Shown: piece by piece, positions 32,627-40,460 of the stretch
Layout: each line of letters starts with the position of its first letter
How positions within the stretch are numbered: position 1 is the first letter of the stretch
Assembly: GCF_018224885.1 (NCBI RefSeq)
Contig: NZ_JAGTXB010000001.1
Location: 620,001 to 684,000, forward strand
Source: Chitinophaga hostae
Lineage (GTDB): Bacteria > Bacteroidota > Bacteroidia > Chitinophagales > Chitinophagaceae
Direction of reading: 5' to 3'
Length of the DNA: 64,000 nucleotides
Translations under genes and position numbers: made by a program
The notes under the pieces: generated by a model
Databases searched by the model: none
What the model was told of the DNA's origin: nothing
What the model saw: only the letters and a program-made list of their open reading frames with translations

Positions 32627-32998
32627 ATGGGAAATTCTTATATCAGCAAGCGGCTGGCCAGTTTCGGATACGCATTTAATGGAATCGGCGCTTTTCTTCG
32701 CAGCGAACCACATGCACGTATTCATGCTATCGCTACCATCGCTGTAGTGGCCGCCGGTTGCTGGTATAAAATAGCAACGCCGGAATGGATCTGGATTATC
32801 CTGGCAACAGCATTGGTATGGACTACGGAAATGCTGAATACGGTCATTGAGAAAATAATGGACCATTTGTCGCCACAGCTGCATCCCAAAGTAAAATTTA
32901 TTAAAGATGTAGCAGCAGGCGCAGTACTGATAGCAGCGATAGCAGCAGCTATAATAGGGGCTGTCATATTTATTCCCTACCTGATCAAAACCATCTAA
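32627..32998 (+). CDS. Diacylglycerol kinase family protein (DgkA/undecaprenol kinase-like)
   Basis: Small integral-membrane lipid kinase, 123 aa, with three helices. The family motif is TTEMLNTVIEKIMDHLSPQ (catalytic Glu and Asn region) and KFIKDVAAGAVLIAAIAA. The N-terminal part has SFGYAFNGIGAFLRSEPHAR, where E. coli DgkA has its amphipathic helix. Gram-negative members phosphorylate diacylglycerol for lipid recycling; Gram-positive-like ones phosphorylate undecaprenol. Sequence here is closer to the short undecaprenol-kinase type by my reading, not certain. It follows creD by 8 bp. Confidence 0.9.
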   Translation: MGNSYISKRLASFGYAFNGIGAFLRSEPHARIHAIATIAVVAAGCWYKIATPEWIWIILATALVWTTEMLNTVIEKIMDHLSPQLHPKVKFIKDVAAGAVLIAAIAAAIIGAVIFIPYLIKTI

Positions 32999-33011
32999 AT
33001 ATCATAACCAT

Positions 33012-33692
33012 ATGCAATTGAAAAGAAACATCCGATTAATACAACACCGTATTACCCGCTCCAGGTCTCAATATACACTGTATGCCTCTGTTCTGTTCAG
33101 TATGGCGTTGCTCTTATGCCGTGTGATGCATACCGGCAGCTATCTGCGCGTGTCGCTGATCTGGAACCTTTTCCTGGCTTATGTACCTTTTGCCGTCACC
33201 CGCTGGATGGAAAAACACCCGGAACAAATCAGGAGCCGTTACAGTTGGTACAGCTACTTTATTTTATGGCTGTTGTTTATTCCCAACGCGCCGTATATTC
33301 TTACTGACCTGTTCCATCTTTTTGATGGCGGGGTACCATTGTGGTTCGATCTGTTCGTCATTTTTTCTTTTGCCTGGAATGGAATGATGCTGGGCTATAT
33401 CTCTATCCGCAGTATGGAAAATATGTGGAGCAGCCGTCATTCCCGCTGGCCGGCATGGTTATTCACTTTCCCGGTGATGTTCCTTTGCGGCATGGGCGTA
33501 TATATTGGCCGTTACCTGAGATATAACAGCTGGGATATCGTAAAAGATCCCCTTACCTTGCTGGGCGATATGCGGGATATTTTATTGCACCCCTGGGAAA
33601 ACCGCAGCGCCTGGGCCTTTACAATATGCATGGGTATTTTCCTGAGCCTGATGTATTCGTTTAGAGCAGAAGGCGTAAAGCAAAAGGCATAA
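33012..33692 (+). CDS. DUF1361 membrane protein
   Basis: Integral membrane protein of 226 aa with about six helices. Family landmarks are FIPNAPYILTDLFHL, FAWNGMMLGYISI and GMGVYIGRYLRYNSWDIVKD. DUF1361 has no known function. It is the last gene of the CreD operon (13 bp after the DgkA-like gene). The last residues (EGVKQKA) are encoded by the left arm of the long inverted repeat, which has either replaced or extended the original C-terminus. Confidence 0.87.
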   Translation: MQLKRNIRLIQHRITRSRSQYTLYASVLFSMALLLCRVMHTGSYLRVSLIWNLFLAYVPFAVTRWMEKHPEQIRSRYSWYSYFILWLLFIPNAPYILTDLFHLFDGGVPLWFDLFVIFSFAWNGMMLGYISIRSMENMWSSRHSRWPAWLFTFPVMFLCGMGVYIGRYLRYNSWDIVKDPLTLLGDMRDILLHPWENRSAWAFTICMGIFLSLMYSFRAEGVKQKA

Positions 33693-33930
33693 AGCTATTG
33701 AAGCGAATTTTGTCTTGCCCAGGATTAGATTGATTTTGATGATTACAAGATTTTGTCTCGTGATTATATTTTGATTTTAAAAGATTAAGGGAGATAGTAG
33801 CGAATATCCGCTTCTATCTCCCTTAATCTTTTAAAATCAAAAACGAAAAATCCTTAAATCATCAAAATCAGTCTAATCCTGGGCAAGACAAAATTCGCTT
33901 CAATAGCTTTACGCCTTTTTGCTTTACACT
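33667..33930. repeat. Three-layer nested inverted repeat
   Basis: Outer heptamer arms (GCAGAAG, GCGTAAA, GCAAAAG, GCATAAA, GCTATTGAAGCG) at about 33667-33708 and 33895-33930. Middle AGGATTA module arms at 33709-33745 and 33858-33894 (one mismatch). Inner arms at 33771-33803 and 33810-33842 (one mismatch) around a 6-nt centre. It overlaps the last codons of the DUF1361 gene and reaches the stop of the convergent TolB-like gene. Confidence 0.92.
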
Positions 33931-33931
33931 T

Positions 33932-36900
33932 TTAGAAATCGACACCCATTCCAAAGTACCAGATCGGACTGCCTCTGAAAAATGCAACGGCTGGCCAGCC
34001 GGCATCTGCGCGGAGGAAGTAGCCTGCGATAGTAGTACGGGCGCCAAAACCATAACCACCTACAAATGGCCCCAGGAAACCTTCTTTGATACGGGTAGTG
34101 ATACCGGTTTCAGGATTGGTATAGTTGGTATAGTTGGCATCCTTAAAGTTCAGTTTTTTGTTCCAGGCGGTACCGATATCAATAAACGAAGTAACCTGGA
34201 AATTGCGCAGGAATGCGGAGTTAATAGGTTTGTCGATAAAGGTGGCGAATACAGGCAAGCGAAGCTCTGTATTCAGTACCATGGCATTATTACCATTCCT
34301 TGCATTCTGCTTGTAACCACGGAGGTTTTCGCTCAACGTCTGGAAAGCATAGTTAGCGCTCATATCCACCTTGTTATTCAGGTTGATCTGCGGATTTAAC
34401 CAGTTGTCGATACCACCTACATAATACAACAGCTTACGTGTTCCCCACGACATATCCATCGCAAAACGGGTAGCCCAGATAAAGTTGCGGTAAATTTTTT
34501 CGTAGTGACGGATATCCACACCCATGTTATAGGTAAACCTGCCATTAGCCGCGGCGCCGGTACCGTTGTTAAAGAACTCGTTCAATCCTCCGTTGGTTAA
34601 CTGGGAGTTGAATTCGCCATATACTTTATAACGGGTACCATTCCATATATTGATAGCAGGGTTAATGGTATTGTCGTACACATATTCCAGGCGACCCAGT
34701 GCATAGGTTTCCTTCAAATCCTGGAGTGTCAGTGAAGGTTTATCAGTAGCTGTAATCACCATTCTGTCGGTACGGATGCCGGCCTGTAAACGAATGCTCC
34801 TCACCTGGTCAAACGGATAGCGCATTTCTCCCTGGTAAATATTGGTGATGAACTTCAGTGGCGCATCAGTTCTGACGCCGGTTGAATCCGTAAACGTAAC
34901 CTGCGTATTCTTATCTACTTTGCGATAATAAGTGAATTTATAGTCAAAGCGTTTCTTCAGGTAGTTAGCCGTAAAGAAATATTCAGATCCCTGCAGGGAA
35001 GACGGAATTCTGAAGCCTCCATTGAACTTCAAATCTTCAAACAGATCGCTTACGCCTATACGAATTAACCCGTTTACAGGATCGGTAAGACGAATAGGTC
35101 CAAAAGGCTGACCGGTAAATGGCTGGTACTTGTTAATCAATACAGAGTTGTCCAGTTGCAGGATCAGGTAGTCCGAAGAAAACTTGAATTTGTAAGGGAA
35201 CAGCTTTGATTTTTTAAGGATCTGTTGGTCCTCTTTCTTCTTCTCGAACAGCAAGGGTTCGTTGATATTAGCGGCGGTGCTGGTATCAGCAGGTTCGTTG
35301 CCAAATTCGTTCTGGAAGAAGTTATTATGCGTGGTGGTATCTTTCAAAGGTGCTTGGTAGGTGGGTAATCCCAAACGCAGGCTGTCTGCATGCATTTGTG
35401 CTTTCCGGAAGTTGGTGGCACGGGCGGTGATATTTCTCTTCTTCAACACCATGGTATCCACCTTTAATTTCATCAGGCGTTTAATATCGCTGTATTGTAC
35501 TACTTCCGATACTTCTCCCTTTTCACCGGTGATCCGGGATTCCTGGATACCATAAGGGTAGTTGGAAATGGGGAAAGTATAGGTAGAGTCTTTTGTGAGC
35601 ATTACCGCTTCCACAGAATCCGGTGCAGTAGTGCCATATGCGGCCAGGGCAGAATCCAGTTCTTCAGGTTCGGGGTTATGAAGGATTTCAGATCCTACAT
35701 AAAACAGGGAGTCTACTCCATCTGCCTGGGATTTGAAGAATCCGGCATAACGGTTACGGATACCATTGGCATCGGATACGAAGGTAAAGTGGGTGGTATT
35801 GTACTGCATTGGCAGTTTGGCGTTGCCATACTGCAGATCGGTGAGTTGCGTGATTTGCTTTTCTGAGCTCTTGTTCCAGTTATCCACCATAAAGATGTTA
35901 AAAGGCCGGTTCATCAGCGAAGTATCGCTGCCCCTTCCTTTGGGCGAAGGCCTGTTGGAAGAATAAAGGATACCGCTTTTGCCGGGGAAGGCGGCAAAGG
36001 AAGGATCCAGGTCATCGTATACATCGTTGGTGATCTGTTCAGTTTTGGAATTGCTGATGTTATAGGTGAAAATGTCGGTATGACCGTTTTTTACGGCCGA
36101 CAATAACAGGGTATTTTCCTGTACCGGCATGTATTTGAAATCTATTACACGGTCAAACTGGTTGAGCTCCAGGCGTATAGTGGTACGGGTGATCAGGTCA
36201 TAGATCAGCAGTTTGGTTTTTCCTTCATGCTCATATATTACAGCCAAACGGTTACCTTTTGTATTCCAGGCCATCTGCGGATAATTCGGATCCACCTGGT
36301 TAGCCAGCTGCATTACGCCACTGTGGAGTAATACTTTGGGCTTGTTCCATCCCAGTTGTATCTGTACGCGGTAAACTCCTTTCCTGAATTGTACCACGGC
36401 ATAAGAATTATTTTTCGGGTTGGGATTGAAACGGTAGTAATCTGCTTTAGGGGTAATTTCCTGGGCTACGATGGTACGGCCTTTGGCGGATGTTTTTCTC
36501 CGGCGGTTATCTTCCTGGAATCTCTTTTGGTAGAAGGTAAAGAAGTCTTTCGTTGCTTTTTTGGGTGTTTGGTTTAATACCTGTTCAAATCCTTTTTTCA
36601 GTCCCCGGTTAATACGGGTAATGTACATAAGGTAAGGCACGGCATCTTTGCCATATTTGCTTTCCACATAGTACCAGAATGCCTGGCCGGCAAGAAAGCT
36701 GTGATCGTAGGCGAGGGCGTTGAAGTTGCTGTATTTACCCGACATCAGGATCAGTTTCAGTTCTTCATCCTGTTCGGCGGTCCAGTTTTCGGCGGCATAG
36801 CCGATGAAGCCATCTGTGAACCATTTAGGGAAGTCTATCAGGGCAGCGTTACCGGCAAATTCGCCGATATCTTCCCCAAAAAGCAATGTTTCGAGCATAA

Positions 36901-37336
36901 TCCGGGCAATCCCCTGCCGTATTTGCCGGCGGAGATGTTCGTGATTGCCATCAAAATAGACGATCATTTTATTACCAACCAGCTTCGTTACCCCGCCGGT
37001 ATTCTGCCATTCTATTCCAATACCGATATTGGATTGCTTCATTTCCCCGAAGGAGTTATATACCACAATATTGATCCGCTGTCTGGGGTTGCTCTCCATG
37101 AACTGTTCCAGCTGGGGTAATTCCTTTTCGGCTACCTGGGTGGCATACTTACCAAGTTCAAGCCCGTTTTGGCTGAAATAGGTGTTAAAATGCCGGCTTT
37201 GATAGTATCTCCACTTAAAGTTTTTGAACTGCACACGATTTTGGCCGAATTCTACTGTATTAGTCTGGGCTTGCGATACTATCGTTCCAAGTAATAGGGT
37301 ACCGTGGAATAATAACCTGGTAATAAATCTGTTCAT
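33932..37336 (-). CDS. Pseudo-peptidase/TolB propeller/outer-membrane barrel fusion
   Basis: Exported 1134-residue protein in three parts. After the signal (IVSQAQ), residues about 40-280 resemble a peptidase-MA-like gluzincin domain, with the PKWFTDGFIGYAAENW segment corresponding to the family's active-site downstream motif. However the expected HExxH stands as QGIAR (141-145), so zinc binding is lost. Residues about 300-560 are a WD40/TolB-like propeller (NPNYPQ-type repeats; YSSNRPSPKGRG). From about 690 onwards a BamA/Omp85-like beta-barrel follows, ending WYFGMGVDF. Similar TolB-like proteins occur in Bacteroidota; function is unknown. It is divergent from the MBL gene, 61 bp away. Confidence 0.8.
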   Translation of the reverse strand: MNRFITRLLFHGTLLLGTIVSQAQTNTVEFGQNRVQFKNFKWRYYQSRHFNTYFSQNGLELGKYATQVAEKELPQLEQFMESNPRQRINIVVYNSFGEMKQSNIGIGIEWQNTGGVTKLVGNKMIVYFDGNHEHLRRQIRQGIARIMLETLLFGEDIGEFAGNAALIDFPKWFTDGFIGYAAENWTAEQDEELKLILMSGKYSNFNALAYDHSFLAGQAFWYYVESKYGKDAVPYLMYITRINRGLKKGFEQVLNQTPKKATKDFFTFYQKRFQEDNRRRKTSAKGRTIVAQEITPKADYYRFNPNPKNNSYAVVQFRKGVYRVQIQLGWNKPKVLLHSGVMQLANQVDPNYPQMAWNTKGNRLAVIYEHEGKTKLLIYDLITRTTIRLELNQFDRVIDFKYMPVQENTLLLSAVKNGHTDIFTYNISNSKTEQITNDVYDDLDPSFAAFPGKSGILYSSNRPSPKGRGSDTSLMNRPFNIFMVDNWNKSSEKQITQLTDLQYGNAKLPMQYNTTHFTFVSDANGIRNRYAGFFKSQADGVDSLFYVGSEILHNPEPEELDSALAAYGTTAPDSVEAVMLTKDSTYTFPISNYPYGIQESRITGEKGEVSEVVQYSDIKRLMKLKVDTMVLKKRNITARATNFRKAQMHADSLRLGLPTYQAPLKDTTTHNNFFQNEFGNEPADTSTAANINEPLLFEKKKEDQQILKKSKLFPYKFKFSSDYLILQLDNSVLINKYQPFTGQPFGPIRLTDPVNGLIRIGVSDLFEDLKFNGGFRIPSSLQGSEYFFTANYLKKRFDYKFTYYRKVDKNTQVTFTDSTGVRTDAPLKFITNIYQGEMRYPFDQVRSIRLQAGIRTDRMVITATDKPSLTLQDLKETYALGRLEYVYDNTINPAINIWNGTRYKVYGEFNSQLTNGGLNEFFNNGTGAAANGRFTYNMGVDIRHYEKIYRNFIWATRFAMDMSWGTRKLLYYVGGIDNWLNPQINLNNKVDMSANYAFQTLSENLRGYKQNARNGNNAMVLNTELRLPVFATFIDKPINSAFLRNFQVTSFIDIGTAWNKKLNFKDANYTNYTNPETGITTRIKEGFLGPFVGGYGFGARTTIAGYFLRADAGWPAVAFFRGSPIWYFGMGVDF

Positions 37337-37397
37337 ACAGAAAGTATTGATAATATTGTGATCTGTTTTAAAATTAGCCTAAAAAAATCGGGTAGCA

Positions 37398-38036
37398 ATG
37401 ATTGAAATACAACAATTCACTTTTGGTCCACTACAAGAAAACACCTTCCTGCTTATTAACGGTAAAAAGGAATGTATAATTATAGACCCGGGATGTTATT
37501 TTCAGGACGAAAGAAAAGAATTATTACAATATATACAAACACACGGCTTAAATGTTATAAGATTATTGAATACGCACTGCCACTTTGATCATATTTTTGG
37601 TAATAAGCTGGTAGCAGATACGTATAAAGTGCTCCCGGAGTTTCATGAGTTGGAACAACCCGTGCTGGACAATTCCCAGCAGGTAGGCGCCATGTATAAC
37701 ATCCCTTTTGAGCCTTCCCCTATGCCCGGCCGTTACTTGTTGGAAGGGGAAAAGATCCTTTTCGGTGACTACGAATTAACCGTATTGTTTACTCCTGGCC
37801 ACTCTCCGGGCAGTGTATCGTTTTATTGCCCCGGGCAGCAGTTTATCATTGGTGGCGATGTGTTGTTTTACCAGAGCATCGGCCGTACCGACCTGCCAGG
37901 TGGTAATCACAACACCTTGCTGAAAAGTATCCGGGAAAAGCTGTTTGTGCTGCCGGATGAGGTAAGGGTATTCCCAGGCCACGGCCCGGCCACCACTATC
38001 GGGTTTGAGAAAAAACATAATCCGTTTCTAACCTGA
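37398..38036 (+). CDS. MBL-fold metallo-hydrolase (glyoxalase II-like)
   Basis: Metallo-beta-lactamase-fold hydrolase, 212 aa, cytoplasmic. The metal motif is THCHFDHIFG (HxHxDH), with later ligands in FTPGHSPGS, IGGDVLF and FPGHGPATTIG. This set matches hydroxyacylglutathione-hydrolase-like proteins (ycbL type), which cleave thioesters such as S-lactoylglutathione. The extended C-terminal domain of classic GloB is missing, as in the short type. It is likely monocistronic and is convergent with the flippase gene across a heptamer array. Confidence 0.9.
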   Translation: MIEIQQFTFGPLQENTFLLINGKKECIIIDPGCYFQDERKELLQYIQTHGLNVIRLLNTHCHFDHIFGNKLVADTYKVLPEFHELEQPVLDNSQQVGAMYNIPFEPSPMPGRYLLEGEKILFGDYELTVLFTPGHSPGSVSFYCPGQQFIIGGDVLFYQSIGRTDLPGGNHNTLLKSIREKLFVLPDEVRVFPGHGPATTIGFEKKHNPFLT

Positions 38037-38091
38037 TGCTAATAACATAGCGCCCTTCGCCTATGGTCTTCACTTATAGTCTCCGCTTACC

Positions 38092-38140
38092 TAAAAGCTA
38101 ACCGCTAACCGCTAACCGCTAAAAGCTAAAAGCTAAAAGC
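38092..38140. repeat. Tandem heptamer array next to the flippase stop codon
   Basis: Seven exact 7-bp units: TAAAAGC, three TAACCGC, three TAAAAGC. The last base is the first of the flippase stop codon (CTA on this strand, 38140-38142). No inverted partner lies nearby; the spacer before it contains unrelated sequence. Confidence 0.9.
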
Positions 38141-39675
38141 TATTTCGCTATATACCGGCCTATTACCGGTAACCGGGCAAACTCCTTCTTCTCCATACGG
38201 AAAATAAACCAGGCATAAGCTGCAAAGAAAGCGGTTGCCACTGCGAGAGGAAGGGGTTTGAGGGCATAAATATCTGTCGGAGATAATACCAGCCTGTTCA
38301 ACCAGCTGAACACATAGTAGATCCCTACCGCTAACCCGGTATAGGTAATGAGTTTAGGGAGATGGTAAGGGATTGGATAGTGCTTTTGCCCCCATACGTA
38401 GCAGATCACCATCTGTATGAAGTAACATACCATGGTAGCCAGCGCGGCGCCATAGTAGCCCATCACCGGGATCCACCAGTAGTTTAACAGGAAAGCCAGT
38501 ACGGCCGTTATGATGGTGATCACCGCCCCCGTTTTGGTTCGGTCGGTCAGTTTAAACCAGATGGTCAGGTTATAATAGATGCCAAGGAACATGTTGGCCA
38601 ACAGCAGTACCGGTACTATTCGCATGCCCTGGTAGTAAAAAGGTACCCGGAGAAACGCTTTCCACACATTCAGGTAAAGGCTTACAAACAGGAACATAAA
38701 GCAGAGCATGATCACAAACAGCTTCATGATACGGGCATACATTTTCCGGGGATCGCCGCTTTCCGCCTGTTTAAAGAAAAATGGCTCGGCTCCTAAACGG
38801 AATGCCTGTATGAACATGGTGATCAGGATGGCCAGCTTGTAATTGGCGCTGTAAAGGGCAATTATCTCCTTTTTAGCCTCCATATTGTCGCCCGGCAGAA
38901 ACTGGGGTAAAAACCAGGCCCTGTCGAAGGTTTCATTCACCATACCCGCCATACCCACTACAATCAGGGGCAGGGCATATTGCATCATCTGTTTCCATAA
39001 ACCGGTGTCAAATTTCCATTCGATTTTACGGATCTGGGGAAGAAACAGTACCAGGGTGAGGGCGCTGCCCAGCATATTACTCAGGTAGATATAACCTGTT
39101 TGGTCGCTTCCGCTCTGCAGATCCGGCAACCAGTGCTGCCCTGCGGCATATAGCTTCGGACAAATAACCAGGAAAAAGATATTGAAGAAAATAGTGGTAA
39201 CTATTCCGGCTATACGAATGGCGGCATACCTTACCGGCCGGCCCTCCAGCCGCAGCTGGGCAAATGGAATGGCTGTGAGCGCATCAAAGGCCATCAGCAA
39301 CACCACATAGGTGTAATAGGTAGGGTGCCCGTTTAACCCCGCCAGCTCTCCTGCGTAGGAGTTAATGACCGGCGACCTTAACATTAATAGCAGGATAGTG
39401 ATACTAACGGTCGACAATAACAACGAAATCGTAGAAGTACCCAGCACATGCGCCTTGTTCTCTTTTTTGGCAAAACGGAAAAATGCCGTTTCCATCCCAT
39501 AGGTCAGCACAATGTTGGCAAAAGGAATATAGGCATAAACGTTGGACATTTCCCCGAATGATGCACGGGTTAAAATGGTTAGATAGAAAGGGGTAAGAAA
39601 ATAATTGAGCAATTTGCTCACAATATTACTTAACCCATAAAATATCGTTTGTCCTGCCAGTTTCTTGATGCTCAA
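38140..39675 (-). CDS. Oligosaccharide flippase/polysaccharide biosynthesis membrane protein
   Basis: Multidrug/oligosaccharidyl-lipid/polysaccharide (MOP) exporter, Wzx-like, 511 aa with about 12-14 helices. It begins MSIKKLAGQTIFYGLSNIVS and has NYFLTPFYLTILTRASFGEM, the typical first two helices. Internal GAEPFFFKQAES and the second-half repeat GAVITIITAVLAFLLNYWWI are as in the polysaccharide_synt family. It is expected to flip a lipid-linked saccharide across the inner membrane. No glycosyltransferase genes are adjacent, so the substrate is unknown and a lipid II flippase role is also possible. Confidence 0.9.
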   Translation of the reverse strand: MSIKKLAGQTIFYGLSNIVSKLLNYFLTPFYLTILTRASFGEMSNVYAYIPFANIVLTYGMETAFFRFAKKENKAHVLGTSTISLLLSTVSITILLLMLRSPVINSYAGELAGLNGHPTYYTYVVLLMAFDALTAIPFAQLRLEGRPVRYAAIRIAGIVTTIFFNIFFLVICPKLYAAGQHWLPDLQSGSDQTGYIYLSNMLGSALTLVLFLPQIRKIEWKFDTGLWKQMMQYALPLIVVGMAGMVNETFDRAWFLPQFLPGDNMEAKKEIIALYSANYKLAILITMFIQAFRLGAEPFFFKQAESGDPRKMYARIMKLFVIMLCFMFLFVSLYLNVWKAFLRVPFYYQGMRIVPVLLLANMFLGIYYNLTIWFKLTDRTKTGAVITIITAVLAFLLNYWWIPVMGYYGAALATMVCYFIQMVICYVWGQKHYPIPYHLPKLITYTGLAVGIYYVFSWLNRLVLSPTDIYALKPLPLAVATAFFAAYAWFIFRMEKKEFARLPVIGRYIAK

Positions 39676-39691
39676 TTCCCAAATATTTTAA

Positions 39692-39788
39692 TGCAAATTA
39701 CGAATTACGGGTTACGAATTACGGATTTATAGGGATTGTTGGTTATCTCCCCACAAATCCGTAATGCGTAATTCTTAATTCGTAATGC
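39692..39788. repeat. Inverted repeat with a different heptamer, TTACGRR
   Basis: The left arm reads TTACGAA, TTACGGG, TTACGAA, TTACGGA (to about 39727). The right arm (39755-39788) has the inverse, TCCGTAA and so on, with a few differences. The period is again 7 bp but the unit differs from GCNNAAA. A copy of similar sequence appears as a half element at 21037-21060. It sits between the flippase start and the arfB stop. Confidence 0.8.
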
Positions 39789-40186
39789 TATTCAAAACCG
39801 CCCCTGCGTTGTTGTTTTTTATCCGATAACCGCTTTTTCGATTCGATTCTTTTTTCCCTGGCGGCTTTGGATGGCCGGGTAGGCACCCGCTTTTTACGGG
39901 GGATCAGTGCTTTGCTGATCATGTCGTTCATTTTGACCACCACCATTTGTTTGTTGCCCAGTTGGGTGCGCTCCGTCTGTGATTTTACCTGCAGCAGCCC
40001 ATCCGCATTAATACGGTTCGATAATTTCTCCATAAGCACCGTTTTCTGTTCCTGGGTTAACAGTGCGGAAGCCATTATATTGAAGTAGCCTTCCACCATG
40101 GTTTCCACCTTGTTCACGTTTTGTCCTCCGCTGCCTCCGCTGCGGGCAGTGCGAAACGTGATTTCAGTGGTCACATTAATATTCAT
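39788..40186 (-). CDS. arfB: Alternative ribosome-rescue factor ArfB
   Basis: Codon-independent peptidyl-tRNA hydrolase that releases ribosomes stalled on mRNAs without a stop codon. It is a 132-aa protein with the GGQ motif (RSGGSGGQNVNKVETMVEG, near residue 20) and a basic C-terminal tail (RPSKAAREKRIESKKRLSDK and QQRRGGF) that reaches into the empty mRNA channel. The absence of a codon-recognition domain separates it from RF1/RF2. The start is the ATG giving MNINVTTEITFRTARSG. Bacteroidota use it as a backup for tmRNA. Confidence 0.95.
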   Translation of the reverse strand: MNINVTTEITFRTARSGGSGGQNVNKVETMVEGYFNIMASALLTQEQKTVLMEKLSNRINADGLLQVKSQTERTQLGNKQMVVVKMNDMISKALIPRKKRVPTRPSKAAREKRIESKKRLSDKKQQRRGGFE

Positions 40187-40277
40187 GTATAATTAATTTA
40201 TAATATAAAAAAGTGTAAAAGAAGAGCAATTTATTAAAACTGCGGCGAATACGCCGTTTTCTTTATGCTTTTGAGCT

Positions 40278-40407
40278 TTATAAGATAACCGGGATGAGGA
40301 AGGTACCCTCCGCATAGACACTGTTCAGCGACTGAATTTCAATGCTGCCTGGTGATGCTGGCAAATGAATCATACACAAGATCATGACCAGTACCGGGCT
40401 CGCCGGA
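40278..40407 (-). pseudogene. Decayed C-terminal tail of a sensor histidine kinase
   Basis: In the 274-bp spacer before dtd the minus strand encodes two in-order pieces of a HATPase-c domain in different frames. The first frame reads GEPGTGHDLVYDSFASITRQ (like GTGLGL..YDI...QHGG, the G2 box) and stops. The next frame continues GSIEIQSLNSVYAEGTFLIP then VIL and a natural stop, like the G3 end of kinases (GTTF.I.LP). No upstream kinase sequence remains. The rest of this spacer (40187-40277 and 40408-40460) shows nothing I can name. Confidence 0.6.
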
Positions 40408-40460
40408 ATGTTACTTATTCAGCCGATTTGCATTAATTTCCCGTCGTCAAAAAACGCATC

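Noticed and set aside
20971..38140. Tandem arrays considered as CRISPR
   Set aside because: The unit is 7 bp with no unique spacers and no cas genes.
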